This document shows, piece by piece, positions 10,520-21,439 of a stretch of DNA of 64,000 nt. Origin of the DNA: Rattus norvegicus (Eukaryota; Chordata; Mammalia; Rodentia; Muridae); contig NC_086019.1 of assembly GCF_036323735.1 (NCBI RefSeq), positions 241,470,602 to 241,534,601 of the forward strand, written 5' to 3'. The position numbers were made by a program, and so were the translations under genes. A model generated the notes under the pieces. It had not been told where the DNA came from and made no database searches. It worked only from the letters and a program-made list of their open reading frames with translations. Position 1 is the stretch's first letter. Every line of letters starts with the position of its first letter.

Positions 10520-11830
10520 ATGTAAGTTATGATGAATTCGTTTTTAGGGTATCATTGAAACAACCAAATAAAACAAGTTACAGAGAGAAATGGTAGCATG
10601 GGGAGGTGGGGGGTAGGGGGGCGTGTTAGAAGAGAAAATGGTGAAGTGGAAACCAGGACTCTCAAGGTTTCGATGTGTGAAACAGGATGCCATGGTAGCT
10701 TCTTTGCACTATTCTGGGCCTTCCAGTTGCTTCCAGTTAATTAGTAGACAATTACAACACATAGCACATGCCAGTGCCAGGAGAATTTCTAGACATTTCT
10801 GAATAAGAGCCCATTAATTCCTAGTACAAAACTCCCTTTGATTCTCTTTAGCAATAGCTGTGAATGTGCTCTGAAGATCCAGCCCTGAGTTAATGAGTAA
10901 GTCTTTGCCTTAAGTGACCTTCCACATAAATGTACCTGGGCACCAATGCCCAATCAGACAGCACTCCCAGGAGCCCTCAGATGGGTTGCATGTGCCAACT
11001 TTAAAGGTTTAATCAAGCCTTTAATCTGTTGTGGGAATTGGGATTTAACTTTTAACAATTAAAGTTCAGAAGAGCATGATACAAAAAAAAAAATCTCAGC
11101 CTAACTTCTCTTAAAAATACAAAAAGGGGGCCTGGGGCCTGGTCACACAGGATGACAATGTGACAAACAGCAAGTGCCACTCTGGACAAGAGTTCTGGGG
11201 CTCTTACAAATGTTACCTCCCCTTATCATCCACACTTGTTCTTTCTGCCGTCCACCATCCTTTGAAGGATATCTGCTTCTGCCCATTCCTAGGCTGATGA
11301 GGTCTTCATGCTATGTCCTTGTCTACATTTTCAGCCCTGAACAAATGTTCTCTCCGACCATAAACTATCACATGCAATATGTTTCGGTTCCTATGAAGCC
11401 ATCTCTTCTAAGTCTTCTCCTTGCTACATCTTCATCCAGTCCACAGTCCATTCTATACTCTATTGTGAATCTCCTGCCTGCTCTATACTGGGTCTGCTTC
11501 TAAGGTCCATCCCAAACACGATTTCTCATGAAACTAGTTTCTGCAGGGTCTCGAGTCCTTTACCGCCCCTGGACATACCGATGCCACATAAATTTATTAA
11601 AAATATATTGTTAAAACAGTAGTCAGAAAGAACATTTTCAGCAACTTTTTAAAACACATTGTCAGTGTAATGGGAACTGTGCACGCTTTTCTACAACAGC
11701 TAGCGCATTTCTCAATATTTCCATTTCTTGGTATCTTCTCTGTAAAGTGGAGATTATGAGAGTACTCACCTAATATGTTTTTAAGGATGCTAATGAAATG
11801 TTTATTACCATGCATTATATTGAGTGACAC
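10520..11830. other. intergenic sequence, no gene seen
   Basis: There is no splice-flanked coding signal. The 109-codon frame at 11174-11503 is pyrimidine-rich, lacks a recognisable domain and is treated as chance. Confidence 0.35.
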
Positions 11831-11831
11831 A

Positions 11832-11998
11832 CAGGGCTAATGAGATGGCTTAATGCCAGGGGCCTGATGACCTTAGTTCAATCCCAGGAATACACACAGT
11901 ACAATAGAAGGACAGACTCTGAGAAATTGTCTGACCTCTACAAGTGCTGTGCCACGCAGTGCACACTCATATACACATTTACACACACACTAAACTTG
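11832..11998 (+). repeat. B3 SINE
   Basis: The element shows GGCTAATGAGATGGCTTAAT (A box region), CCTGATGACCTTAGTTCAAT (B box) and a CTGACCTCTACAAGTGCTGT segment, then a CA-rich tail. This order is typical of the B3 subfamily of B2-related SINEs. Confidence 0.75.
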
Positions 11999-12064
11999 AA
12001 AAAACTGTTAAGGACAATGAATATAAGAACACTTAAAACGTGTTTAAACAGCTTCTGATAAGTG

Positions 12065-12445
12065 TGCATTTGTTATCTGTTAGTCTAGGGACTCGGACCA
12101 GCTCAAGTGTCAAGCATAATTCTGACAGGACTTGCCCTTCTCCCCCATTCTCTCTGCCTTGCTAAATCCATTAGATTACATTCCTAAAGCTAGCCCCAAG
12201 GTCCATTCCCTTATTTGATCACTTCCTCCTCCTGAGAGTAAATACCAAAGATCCAGCTACCAAAGTCCAGCAATCAAAGTCCCTTTTGGCTCACCTAATT
12301 AACATGTCCAATCAAAATGAAATATCTTATCCTAACAGGAGGCTTCCCCCTTTTCCTTTGTAAACTGCCATTTTCCTGTGTGCCACATCTGTCTGCTCTC
12401 TATCCAGAGGCAGTCCCCTGTGCCCTCTGGGACAAATTACCAATG
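12065..12445 (+). mobile_element. possible LTR fragment
   Basis: The pyrimidine-rich and CCAAT-containing segment (ATGTCCAATCAAAATG, then CTTTTCCTTTGTAAACTGCC) resembles a rodent ERV LTR. Ends and target-site duplication were not found. Confidence 0.25.
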
Positions 12446-12449
12446 TATT

Positions 12450-13005
12450 TTTTTTTAAGTTGCTGAAAATATTCTTTCTGGCTAATGTGTTAGGAATGTG
12501 TTTTTCACTGATTTATCTGGAGCTAGTATATCCAAGCATGGTAAAAGGCATGAGAAGCTGCAGAATCTGTGTCTGTAACATGTGCATACCACATGATGAG
12601 GTGTTTGATTTTAATTGAGTGTGTTAATTAGGTAAGCCAAAGGGGTTTTTGATTGTTGGGCTTCAGTATTTTGGTAGCTGGATGTTGGTCATCAGCCTCA
12701 GAAGGAGGAAGTGGTCAAATTGGGAAATGGAGCTTAGGGGCTAGTTTTAGGAGTGCGATCTCCCTCTCCCATGTTCTCCTCTCACCTTTATCTCTGTCCT
12801 TCTGGGGCAAATAAAATTTTGTGCTGAGAATTTGGTCTTGGGGACCCTGAGCCGATACTGTTCCTAAGGGTTACTATCATTTAATCACATATGGGACACG
12901 TGTCATCCCACAAGTGACCCGAGTTAATTTAATAAAAGTAGAAAGGCATTGAAACAAAAACAATATACGAGAAGTTTACCAATAAGAGAAAAATCTCTGG
13001 AAACC
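12450..13005. other. intergenic sequence, no gene seen
   Basis: No coding or RNA signal. A GGAGCTTAGGGGCTAG / CTGGGGCAAATAAAATTTTG stretch at 12728-12820 may belong to an old repeat. Confidence 0.3.

Positions 13006-13008
<3 letters not shown>

Positions 13009-13060
<52 letters not shown>
13009..13060. repeat. (GT)n microsatellite
   Basis: About 26 uninterrupted GT units. Confidence 0.95.
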
Positions 13061-13061
<1 letters not shown>

Positions 13062-13063
<2 letters not shown>

Positions 13064-14160
13064 TGTCCAGACCAATTTTTATAATAACAAAACATTTCCT
13101 GTATAAAACTCTGTGTTTCATTTTTTAGGATTGCAACTGTATGAGTGAGGTTCTCTTGATTTATTCTAAGTCACTTGGTTTGTCAGTATTTCTGAGGTAG
13201 AAAGCAATTTATGTCCAGCTCTAAGAATAAAAAGTTATGTTTATAGCCATTGATTAGGTATGGTAATTAGCCTGAAATTTTTTTAAGTTTTTAATCCCTT
13301 TTTTTTATTGTAAAGCAACTCTGCCCATTTCAAGTTATTAAGTACCTTAAACTTTCTAATTTGTGCAAACCAGGGACGATCCTTCCCAGACATGTGTGTG
13401 AAAACTAGAATTCTGCCAATCATTTATAACAGTTTTTGCAGAACACACTGATTGCAGAAGCATTTCCTGTGCTGGGTTCTTTTTATGCAACGGAGGCTTG
13501 ATGCAGAGAAAATGCCCAACACAGGTCATTTGGAGTTGGTTTGTTAAAGTCACCAGTTTTAGATGCTGCCTCTAAAGGGACCATTGCTGACATGTGACTT
13601 GAACAGAAGTATATAGCATCAGCATTTCTTACCTTTGTCATCTACACTGAGGCAATCACCAGTGCATTTGTCCCATAAACTCCATGGGAGACTTTGATGA
13701 ATGTTAGACTTTAAAACTTCTCAAATCCTTAAAAAAATGCACAGTGTGTGTAAATAACCAACTGTGTCCTTTTGTACACTTTGAAAGATCTCAAACGTAT
13801 TTACAGACACAAAGTACAAAGTACAAATGCTTATATAGAAAGCTGTCATATTGCCCTGTTTAGGAAACAATTCAGTGACAAGGGGAACATCTGTACATTT
13901 TCAGCACAAATTTAAATATTTTTAATCTATATTGGTTGAAAAGTAAGTTGTAGAACACACAGACAGGGAAATCTGGCCATAACTTCTCCAGGATGCTCAC
14001 ATAAAGCAGTAAAATGGTGTTTGGCATAAACAAACTGTTAACATTTGCTTCTCTTTACCATGAGATAACCCCAGTTTAAGAAATACTGCACGAAAATAAC
14101 CTGGGAAGTCCTCAAAAGGCTATGACTGGAGTCAGCGTACAATTCTGCACGCCTGCTTCT
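13062..14160. other. intergenic sequence, no gene seen
   Basis: Unique-looking AT-rich sequence. No open frame longer than about 65 codons carries exon signals. Confidence 0.35.
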
Positions 14161-14172
14161 AAGGATACACTT

Positions 14173-14273
14173 GGGGCTGGGGATTTAGCTCAGTGGTAGA
14201 GCGCTTACCTAGGAAGCACAAGGCCCTGGGTTCAGTCCCCAGCTCCGAAAAAAAAAAAAACAAAAAAAAAAAA
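14173..14273 (+). mobile_element. ID SINE (BC1-like) with 12-bp target-site duplication
   Basis: A full-length ID element: the head GGGGCTGGGGATTTAGCTCA contains the pol III A box, GGTTCAGTCCC is the B box, and an A-rich tail interrupted by one C follows. It is flanked by the perfect repeat AAGGATACACTT at 14161-14172 and 14274-14285. ID elements derive from the BC1/tRNA-Ala lineage and are amplified in rat. Confidence 0.95.
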
Positions 14274-15159
14274 AAGGATACACTTAAGAGATGAGTGTTT
14301 GCACACGTCACGACTTGTCTGTGCACTTTCATGGCGGCATTATTTGAAGTAGCCAAGCTTGGGAAGCACCCAAATGTCCACCACCTGATGAACAGAGAAC
14401 TACATATGATATACCCACATAGTAGATACATGGACATAAATCAGAATAAAACACTAACCCCTGCTACACTCCAGATGACCTTTGAGAAGCCCAAAAGAAG
14501 TGGGTCTGTGGCTACGGAGGGCAGATTATTGGTTACAGGGACTAGGATAAGGACGGAATGGGGATTGGCTACTAATGGGATGGGATTTGCTTGGACAGTG
14601 AGTGATGAGAATGGCTTGGGATTACACTAAGTGGATAATGGGATGATTATGCCATGCCTCTTAGAAAATGAAAACCCACTAGAAAGGATGAGGCTTTCGG
14701 CGTGTGGTTTATATCACAATAAAGCCATTTTAAAAAGACATGGGCTTGAGCAAAGGTGTGGAAATCATTGAGCTGTGATTCAGTTCCAGGTATGGTTTGG
14801 CAGTCTGTCCTTGTAATAAGTCGGGGTTTGCTGCTGTGGTTTCCATTTCAATTTACCCGTTCTTCCTCAAATTTCAGCTGTCCGCAGGCCATGCATGATT
14901 CATTTTGTCACGAAGAAGAGGGGAACTGAGTGTTGTTCCTGAGCGCAAGGAAGAAGTCAACCCACAGCTCAGAGGTAAGATGAAGAGCCCTCTGCTGTTC
15001 TTGGTTGTCCAGGTGGGGGACAGTAAGGAGGAGGTGGCTGGGGTGCCATCATGTGCAGCCTCCAACACCCCTGTGATGATGTAAGCTTTTATGGATATGG
15101 AAATGTTTGTCTTTTTTATTCGTTCACTCACTCATTCATTCATGTATTATGTGTGCGTA

Positions 15160-15243
15160 CGTATGCATGTATGTATGTATGTATGTATGGTGTATGCATG
15201 TATGTATGTAGTGTGCTTGTGTGTGATATATGTATATTCATGC

Positions 15244-15292
<49 letters not shown>
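15160..15292. repeat. (ATGT)n and (TG)n microsatellites
   Basis: Interrupted ATGT units from 15160 to about 15210 are followed by a pure (TG)n run at 15246-15292. Confidence 0.93.
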
Positions 15293-15294
<2 letters not shown>

Positions 15295-15344
15295 CCTGTC
15301 ATGTGTCTATATATAGAGGCCGGCAGTCAGTGACAAGTGTCTTC

Positions 15345-15535
15345 CTTTAGTTTTTCAGACAGGTCTCCCTCTGAATTGACTAGAGCAGCTATCCAGTGAG
15401 TTCCAGGGATCTGCTATCTCCAACGCTCCCCTCTCTTCCAGACACTAGCACAGCCTTTTACCTGAGTACTGCAGATCTGAACTCAAGTCCTCTTGCCAGC
15501 ACAGCAAATGCTTTACTTACCTGCTGGGAACCTGC
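15345..15535 (-). repeat. SINE remnant (B4/B1-like), minus strand
   Basis: TTTTTCAGACAGGTCTCCCT resembles the reverse of a B1 3' region. It is followed by GATCTGAACTCAAGTCCTCT, typical of a B-type SINE read in reverse. The copy is diverged. Confidence 0.5.
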
Positions 15536-15559
15536 CCGACCTTAAGGGAACAGAGCTGA

Positions 15560-15885
15560 AGTGGGTCATAGCTTTGGAAAAAGGCCAAAAGATTGATGAT
15601 CTTCTGCCTTTTAACTCTTAACTGTGCTGGGGACTGGAAGCTGATGGCTTCTGGAGACTGAACACTCTCTTGCTTATTCTGTGGCTGAAAATTGCTGGCT
15701 TCTTTTCTCTTTATCTCTCTGTGCTTTATAAATCTCTATGCTTTATTAAACGCCAGAGACTTAACCTCTCTTTTTGTTCTGTGCTTAAATAAGTGTGGAA
15801 GACGTAACTCTTTCTAACTGTTCTGTGCTAAAAACCGAACCCTTATTCTGTGTTTAAATAAGCTCTGAAGACTTAACTTTTTATG

Positions 15886-15942
<57 letters not shown>

Positions 15943-16000
15943 TGGTCTCATACCTGTACCTCTCTTACTATTTGTGCTTCAATAAGTACAACACCTGGAG
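15560..16000. repeat. degenerate tandem array of a TCTGTGCTT(A)AATAAG unit with an internal (TA)n
   Basis: A unit of roughly 50-70 bases recurs at about 15717, 15778, 15848 and 15973. Each unit contains TGTGCTT-AATAA followed by a GAA/AGACTTAAC-like phrase. A pure (TA)n run of about 24 units lies inside at 15888-15935. The repetition is visible by eye; its origin (LTR U3-type repeat or local duplication) is unclear. Confidence 0.5.
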
Positions 16001-16009
16001 AATTAACAC

Positions 16010-17990
16010 ATGATGTTTAGCAGTGGGGGATTAAGTAAAGGATTAATTGATAGGGCTCATTTCTCTGTCAGCTAGGAGCCCTAGCTGGCAGAGGCTCTTG
16101 AGCTTGTTAACTCTTTGTGAACCAGTGAAAAAAAGAAAAAGAAAGAAAGAAATTCATTTGCATAGACAATGTGCACAGACATGTGTACATTCATACACAA
16201 CATTCTGGCCACGTCTGACCACCTGTTTCATCTACTCCACAAGTGTTCATGTATATTTACACATATACAAACAGACATATGCATTATACATTTGGTGGGC
16301 GGACAGATAGGACAGAGCCCCCCAAGTCAACACTGCATTTCTTTGGCCTTTTTATAGACAAAATTTCTTAGAAAATTACCTCATAGATAAAATATTACAC
16401 AAAAGGGGAGTTACAGAAAGATGTTGATAATAAGTTAAAACAGTGTTTCATTCTGTAAGCTCATTATAAGTTCAAAGCAACAGTTTCATATGGCCTTGCC
16501 TTATCATAGTGCACACCTGTGGCTTCATCCTTGGACCTGAATGTTTTTCCTTGAACACAAATTTGTCCCACTATTTCTCCTTTTAGTGTAATTGTAAAAG
16601 CTCACTGTATCCCTTATTATGCAGCCTTCACTTCCTATTTTTGAGGAGTGGGCACATTTTATTTTCAATTCTAACTTTATTAGATCTTTCTAGCAAAACA
16701 ACTAAAACTATCTCTTAAAATTTTCTTCTAAATATCAAAGCAGGAAATCTATAAAATCTTTAGTTCTTCTAAACAGTATTAACTCATGTATGCTCATCTT
16801 TATGTTTGTGTTCATCAGCGGGAATTTTGCTCAACAGGGTGAGCTAATGCCCAGGAGTCCTTTGGGTATGCAATAGTGACATATCACATCAGGAAAGGCA
16901 TACCATCTGCAAGAAGCAATCCTGAGATGAAGTCTTTTGGGACTTTGCCTCTCAGAGCTCACAGTGCAGCTTGGGCCATTCAGAAAGGTTGGCCACCTCC
17001 AGGAAGCCACCTACTTGTCACCTACTAGCCTCAGCCTTTCCTAAATGGCTCCTGTCACCTATTGAGCTATCTCCCTGTGGCATTTTACCGAAACAGATAG
17101 TTATTGAGGAATTTTATTTCTATTATACATTTATATGCTATTTTATAACTGAATGAAGTTGCACTTACATCTTAACTGTCCACCCAATCTGCATGCTTTC
17201 CTCAGTCTGCGGGTGTTGTGCATTTTATCATCTGAAGAGCAATCCACGGTGTACAAGACAATAAAGTCAGAGAAGACAAAGGAAAGAATGTACTATAAGA
17301 TGTTGAGTGTTCATTTTGTTGTACATGAGGAATTAGAGAGCGGGCAGAGACTGAGCCAAATCCTAGAGACTTTTGCAATGAGTGGGTAAGAGAACTATGG
17401 CTTTAGGAAGCAGATTTGGCCTCTCCCACAGGGTCCCCACTAGTCCATGACCCTGGGAATGTGAAAGAGGACATCACTGTAGCTTCCTCCCAACTAGGTT
17501 GTTAGGTGAGTTGCACGATCATACTTGGTAGATCCAGTCTTTCCAACAGTTTGCAAAATTCCCAAAAGCACACAACAGAGCAAGTTGCCAGCTCATTCAC
17601 TTCTTCCTGTTCTAACTTGTGCACCTGATGCTCATTTACATTGAACAGGCTGAACTTGTCGGGATGCTTCCACCAGGAAACACCCATTCCTATTCTCTGC
17701 TGCGTTGTTTTAGGGCTCCCCACCCCAACCCCCCATAGATCCATAGGCTGAACTCATACTATGTTATATTATTCCATTTTCACTGACCCCTGCAGAGTTT
17801 CTCCAATTCTCCATCATCTCAGGAATACACTGAAGTTGGGGTGCAACCCTGGAAAACAGGTGTGTGGGGTGTTCTTTCTCTCCTCCCAAGCCTTTCCCAT
17901 TTCTGAAGTTCCCTCATCCAATCCCTGCTTACCTAGCTAGATTGCTAGATTCATCAAAAGATACTATGATAGGAACAGGTCTTTTTTTTT
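16010..17990. other. intergenic sequence, no gene seen
   Basis: Short frames only. The 80-codon minus-strand frame at 17744-17502 has no recognised similarity. Parts of 16310-16810 may be an old ERV-derived stretch, but this is not demonstrable by eye. Confidence 0.3.
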
Positions 17991-18519
17991 TTTAATGTCT
18001 GAGGCCATTATAGTCTCTGTGGGCAAGCATTATTAATAACTCTCTTTTTAGTATGTATACCACTGTACCAACTTTTCTGAAATTAAACTCAGAGGATAGC
18101 ATCTGACAGCTGCAAAGGAATTCATGAGCATTGAGATATGAGTTGAGTGGGACTGGACCTCTGCCAGTCCTTTCTCCCCTGAGCTCGGCATAGCCTTGGA
18201 CTCTGTGGCCAAGCTGTTCTCACGGCCTCTCCATTTCCTTTTGGTACCTGCTAAGGTCTCCCACCCCTAGGACACACACTTATGTGTTCCCACACCACTC
18301 CCATCCACCTATGATGATCATGGAATTTCAGTAATTCTTTTTCATGTTTGGATTCCAGATTTTTCCAAGTATGCCTTGATTTTTTTTCCTATCTCCACCA
18401 TATCTCTATTCTTTTGATGTCATAAGACTTAGTGGGGAGCACAAATGTTTGACACTGAGACATGACATCATTCACAAAGTTATTCGTCAGAACCATATAA
18501 TCAAATTATGAAAAACAAA

Positions 18520-18548
18520 GTCTCTCTCTCTGTCTCTGTCTCTGTCTC

Positions 18549-18634
<86 letters not shown>
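18520..18634. repeat. (TC)n(AC)n compound microsatellite
   Basis: Pure and near-pure TC units run to 18601, then about 16 AC units to 18634. The long frames on the minus strand here are repeat translation. Confidence 0.95.
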
Positions 18635-18636
<2 letters not shown>

Positions 18637-18639
18637 TGT

Positions 18640-19600
18640 GTTCTACATAAGTCATGATGTTGGGTTGAGCCACATTCATGGCTGCCCTGGGCCATGGGTT
18701 GAACAAGTCTTGGCAGAGTGATCCACAGACCAGCAGACTGACATCTTTGGGGCTTATGTAAGACTCAGGCCTCATTCAGAGAGATTACATAATGGTAGGT
18801 CTTCAGGTGAGGACTGTCTAAGAAACCAATTAAAAAAATCCAACAGCTTGATTTCATATATTAAGCATATTTCCATTACTGTTCTAGTAAATTCCATTTA
18901 AGCAATTGTAAACTCTTTGCTCAGATTTCATTAGGTAACCTAATAAACTGGAGCCTAGGATTTCTTCTCATTTCACAATTACTTTTTAGGAAGGGAACAA
19001 CACAAATTGCCAAGCCATTAACTATAGAGAACAGTCCCAGTCATTGAGTCAAGATAAGGCGCACTAATATGTTACTGTTGACAGCTGAGGTACAGTTGGG
19101 AACAACCAGCAAATGCTTCGCAATGTTTTGTAACAACTCTCATTCTGTTTTTCCTGGAACTGTTCTTTGTGAACAAAACAGACAGTAGAATGTCAAGGCC
19201 AAAAAACCTTGATTTCCCCTTGGCTCCTTCTCAGTCACCCTTCACAAGGTCCTCAGTACTGTAAGTGAGAGACAGGAACACAATACCTGGCTGTAACTCA
19301 AGAATGGTAGGGGCCTACCTGGACCCTGGCTCTGAAGATCAGTAACTCGGGAGTGGTGTGGGATGAAGACAGATTAAATGGTGTGTTTGGGTTGGGGACG
19401 GGGAAAGAGTGCTTTCCTGGTGATAAACCTGGTAACTAAAGATTTTTAAGTTTCTCATGGTTATGGCTTGAATCTCTTCGAATCTATTTGATATATTTTA
19501 GCAGTTTGAGGGCCACTTGTTACCTAATTTCACTTTTTAAATTAATTTCACTTTTTTTTTATTAATTTCACTTTTTAAATCTCTCTTTTTAAATTATTAT
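18640..19600. other. intergenic sequence, no gene seen
   Basis: No coding or RNA feature is recognisable. A small local repeat of TTAATTTCACTTTTTAAAT occurs near 19527-19580. Confidence 0.3.
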
Positions 19601-19604
19601 TCAA

Positions 19605-19750
19605 TGATGTGTATGAGTTTTGCCTGGGCCAGAAGAGGGCGCCAGGACCCTAGAACTGAAGTTACAGACAGGTGTGAGCCACCATATGGGCACAGGTCCT
19701 CTGGAAGAGCAACCAGTGCTCCTAACCACTGAGTTACATACCCCGGCCTT
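19605..19750 (-). repeat. B2 SINE, minus strand
   Basis: GGTCCTCTGGAAGAGCAACC followed by AGTGCTCCTAACCACTGAG is the reverse of the B2 tRNA-like head. The upstream sequence CAGGTGTGAGCCACCATATG matches the B2 body. Confidence 0.8.
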
Positions 19751-20329
19751 ATCTTTTACTTCCTGGCCTCTAGTTAGGCATCTGATTGACCATGTTCAAA
19801 GGGTGATCATTCTCATGTCCTTTTCTTGGACTTAATGGTTTTTTTTTTCTTTTTGCTTTGTTCTATATATTCTCTACTCACTAAACTTATTTTAATTAAA
19901 AAGAATTATACAGGGTTACATAAGGCAATTTTCATGAACAAATCACTGTACTTTGAATGTATTCTCCCCATACTCCATTGCCCTCAGTTTTATTTGACTT
20001 TCCTCTGACCTACCCTCTTATTTTGTTACTTCTGCTCTCATTAGCCCTATATACCTACTACCTCCTGCCTCTCTTGCTTCAGTGAGAGTCTCCTTAGATC
20101 GCCCATGTTAAAGTATTTTGCTATGGGTTAAACAGTTTACCACAGGGGAAAAAGAAATTAAGAACCCTTGACAGGAAGCTGCCTCTGTCCCCTACAGTAT
20201 GGTGATTCCATTCCTCTCTTAAAACCATGAGGAATGGCTTGAGGGGGTGGGGTGGGGGGATGTGGAACAATAAATACAACTGTGCTTATGAGATTGGAAA
20301 CATCTGGTTTGTCTGCCAGGAAAGGGATC

Positions 20330-20529
20330 CTGTAGAACTATCCTACAAAGAAGAGAAGATCCTTCAGGTCAATGTAGTGCTCCTTGAGAAGATCCTCAAA
20401 AGCCCGCATAAATTTCATACCCACAAGGCGGTATCCCTTCTGTTCAACGTGATTGATGATCTCCCCAACAAGCCCCTACTGGATCCCATTATACTTGATG
20501 ACAGAGAAGATACACTCACTGTTGGCCAC
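20330..20529 (-). pseudogene. Nme1: Nme1 (nucleoside diphosphate kinase A) retropseudogene, inverted 5' half
   Basis: On the minus strand, reading from 20529, the sequence translates as a decayed N-terminus of NDP kinase A, residues 1 to about 63. Recognisable segments are VANSE, GLVGEII, EQKGYRLVGMKFM and EDLLKEHYIDLKD. The start codon is GTG instead of ATG. Residue 18 (normally Arg in the VQRGLVG segment) is a TAG stop at 20478-20476, and another stop follows at codon 64. No introns interrupt it, although the parent gene has several, so it came from mRNA. The functional enzyme transfers phosphate between nucleoside di- and triphosphates; this copy cannot encode it. Its continuation lies on the opposite strand immediately to the right. 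Confidence 0.88.
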
Positions 20530-20530
20530 G

Positions 20531-20905
20531 GGTGCTATGGTCTCGGAGGGACTGAAGGATGTGAAGACAGGCTGGGTGGTGCAGAGAGAGACCAAACCCA
20601 CAGACTCTAAGCCTGGGACCATCTGAGGAGACTTTTGCATCCAAGTTGGCAGAGATGGTTCTGTGGAGAGAACAGAAAAGAAAATCAGCTTGTTGTTTCA
20701 GCCCAAAGAGCTGTGCGCACAGGACCGGATCTATGAGTGACAGGAAGGCCCCTGTTTTTCCACATACTGACCCCTGTTCCTACAGGCCGGGGACCAGCAA
20801 CTCTAGATAGTTCTGGGTCCATTTTTGACCTGGAGGGATCCTCTGGGAACTGTGATTCCCTATTCTCTATAAGTACCACTGGTAGATTAAAATGTCTCCT
20901 TTCCT
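20531..20905 (+). pseudogene. Nme1: Nme1 retropseudogene, 3' half with 3' UTR
   Basis: The plus strand resumes NDP kinase A at about residue 73 (AMVSEGLKDVKTG, then DSKPGTI, a TGA stop at 20624-20626 in place of Arg105, and GDFCIQVGR). It ends with KISLLFQPKEL, CAQDRIYE and a TGA at 20738-20740. A small deletion after GR removes the segment with the catalytic histidine (His118 in the family). About 150 bases of 3' UTR follow, ending with an ATTAAA polyadenylation signal near 20887. The IYE C-terminus and the Gln-Pro before the last helix favour Nme1 over Nme2 as parent. Together with the inverted 5' half it forms one processed pseudogene missing about ten residues at the switch point. Confidence 0.88.
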
Positions 20906-21224
20906 TTGAAGAGGAAGGAGGGGGAGTGGGAGGGGGAGTGAGATGGGGAGGGAGGCAGGGAGGAGACTCAGTTTAGGAGAGGAATTAAACTGTCAAGACC
21001 AGAAGTATATGTGAAAGGATATAACTGCTGGGCAATAGGGCGTAGTATGATGGATTGTTAGAATGACATTTCACTACTAAAGCTCTCCCTCTCTTCCCCA
21101 TCCCTTATCTCCTTTTCAGTTGTAGGGAAAGAAGCCAGTGACTTGGGCCAGAGCTCTGCCACTGAGCTACATCTTAGCCTTGGAACCTCATTTCTTTTAA
21201 AGGACTTTAAATGTCATTTATCTT

Positions 21225-21295
21225 TCATTCTATCTATCTATCTAGATTCATCTATCATCCATCCATCCATCCATCCATCCATTCATTTATTTAGT
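21225..21295. repeat. (TCTA)n(ATCC)n microsatellite
   Basis: TCTA units at 21228-21244 are followed by CATC/ATCC units to about 21290. Confidence 0.9.
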
Positions 21296-21296
21296 C

Positions 21297-21435
21297 AAGG
21301 GTGACACATGGAGGTCAGAGGACCACTTGCAGGAATTTGTTTTTACTTTCCCTGGGATTGAACTCATGACCCAACTCAGATCCTAGGGCTTAAAGTCTAG
21401 TGATTTAAGCCCCTGAGCCATTTCCTAAGCCAGTT
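21297..21435 (-). repeat. B3 SINE fragment, minus strand
   Basis: ACATGGAGGTCAGAGGACCA and CTGGGATTGAACTCATGACC are the reverse of the B3 body and B box. The tail is diverged. Confidence 0.65.
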
Positions 21436-21439
21436 GAAT

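Noticed and set aside
14173..14273. tRNA gene (A and B boxes present)
   Set aside because: It is an ID SINE: BC1-like, A-tailed and flanked by a target-site duplication, without a proper tRNA fold or anticodon arm.
20227..20610. 127-codon plus-strand open frame
   Set aside because: Most of it is antisense to the inverted Nme1 5' half, so it is not a gene.
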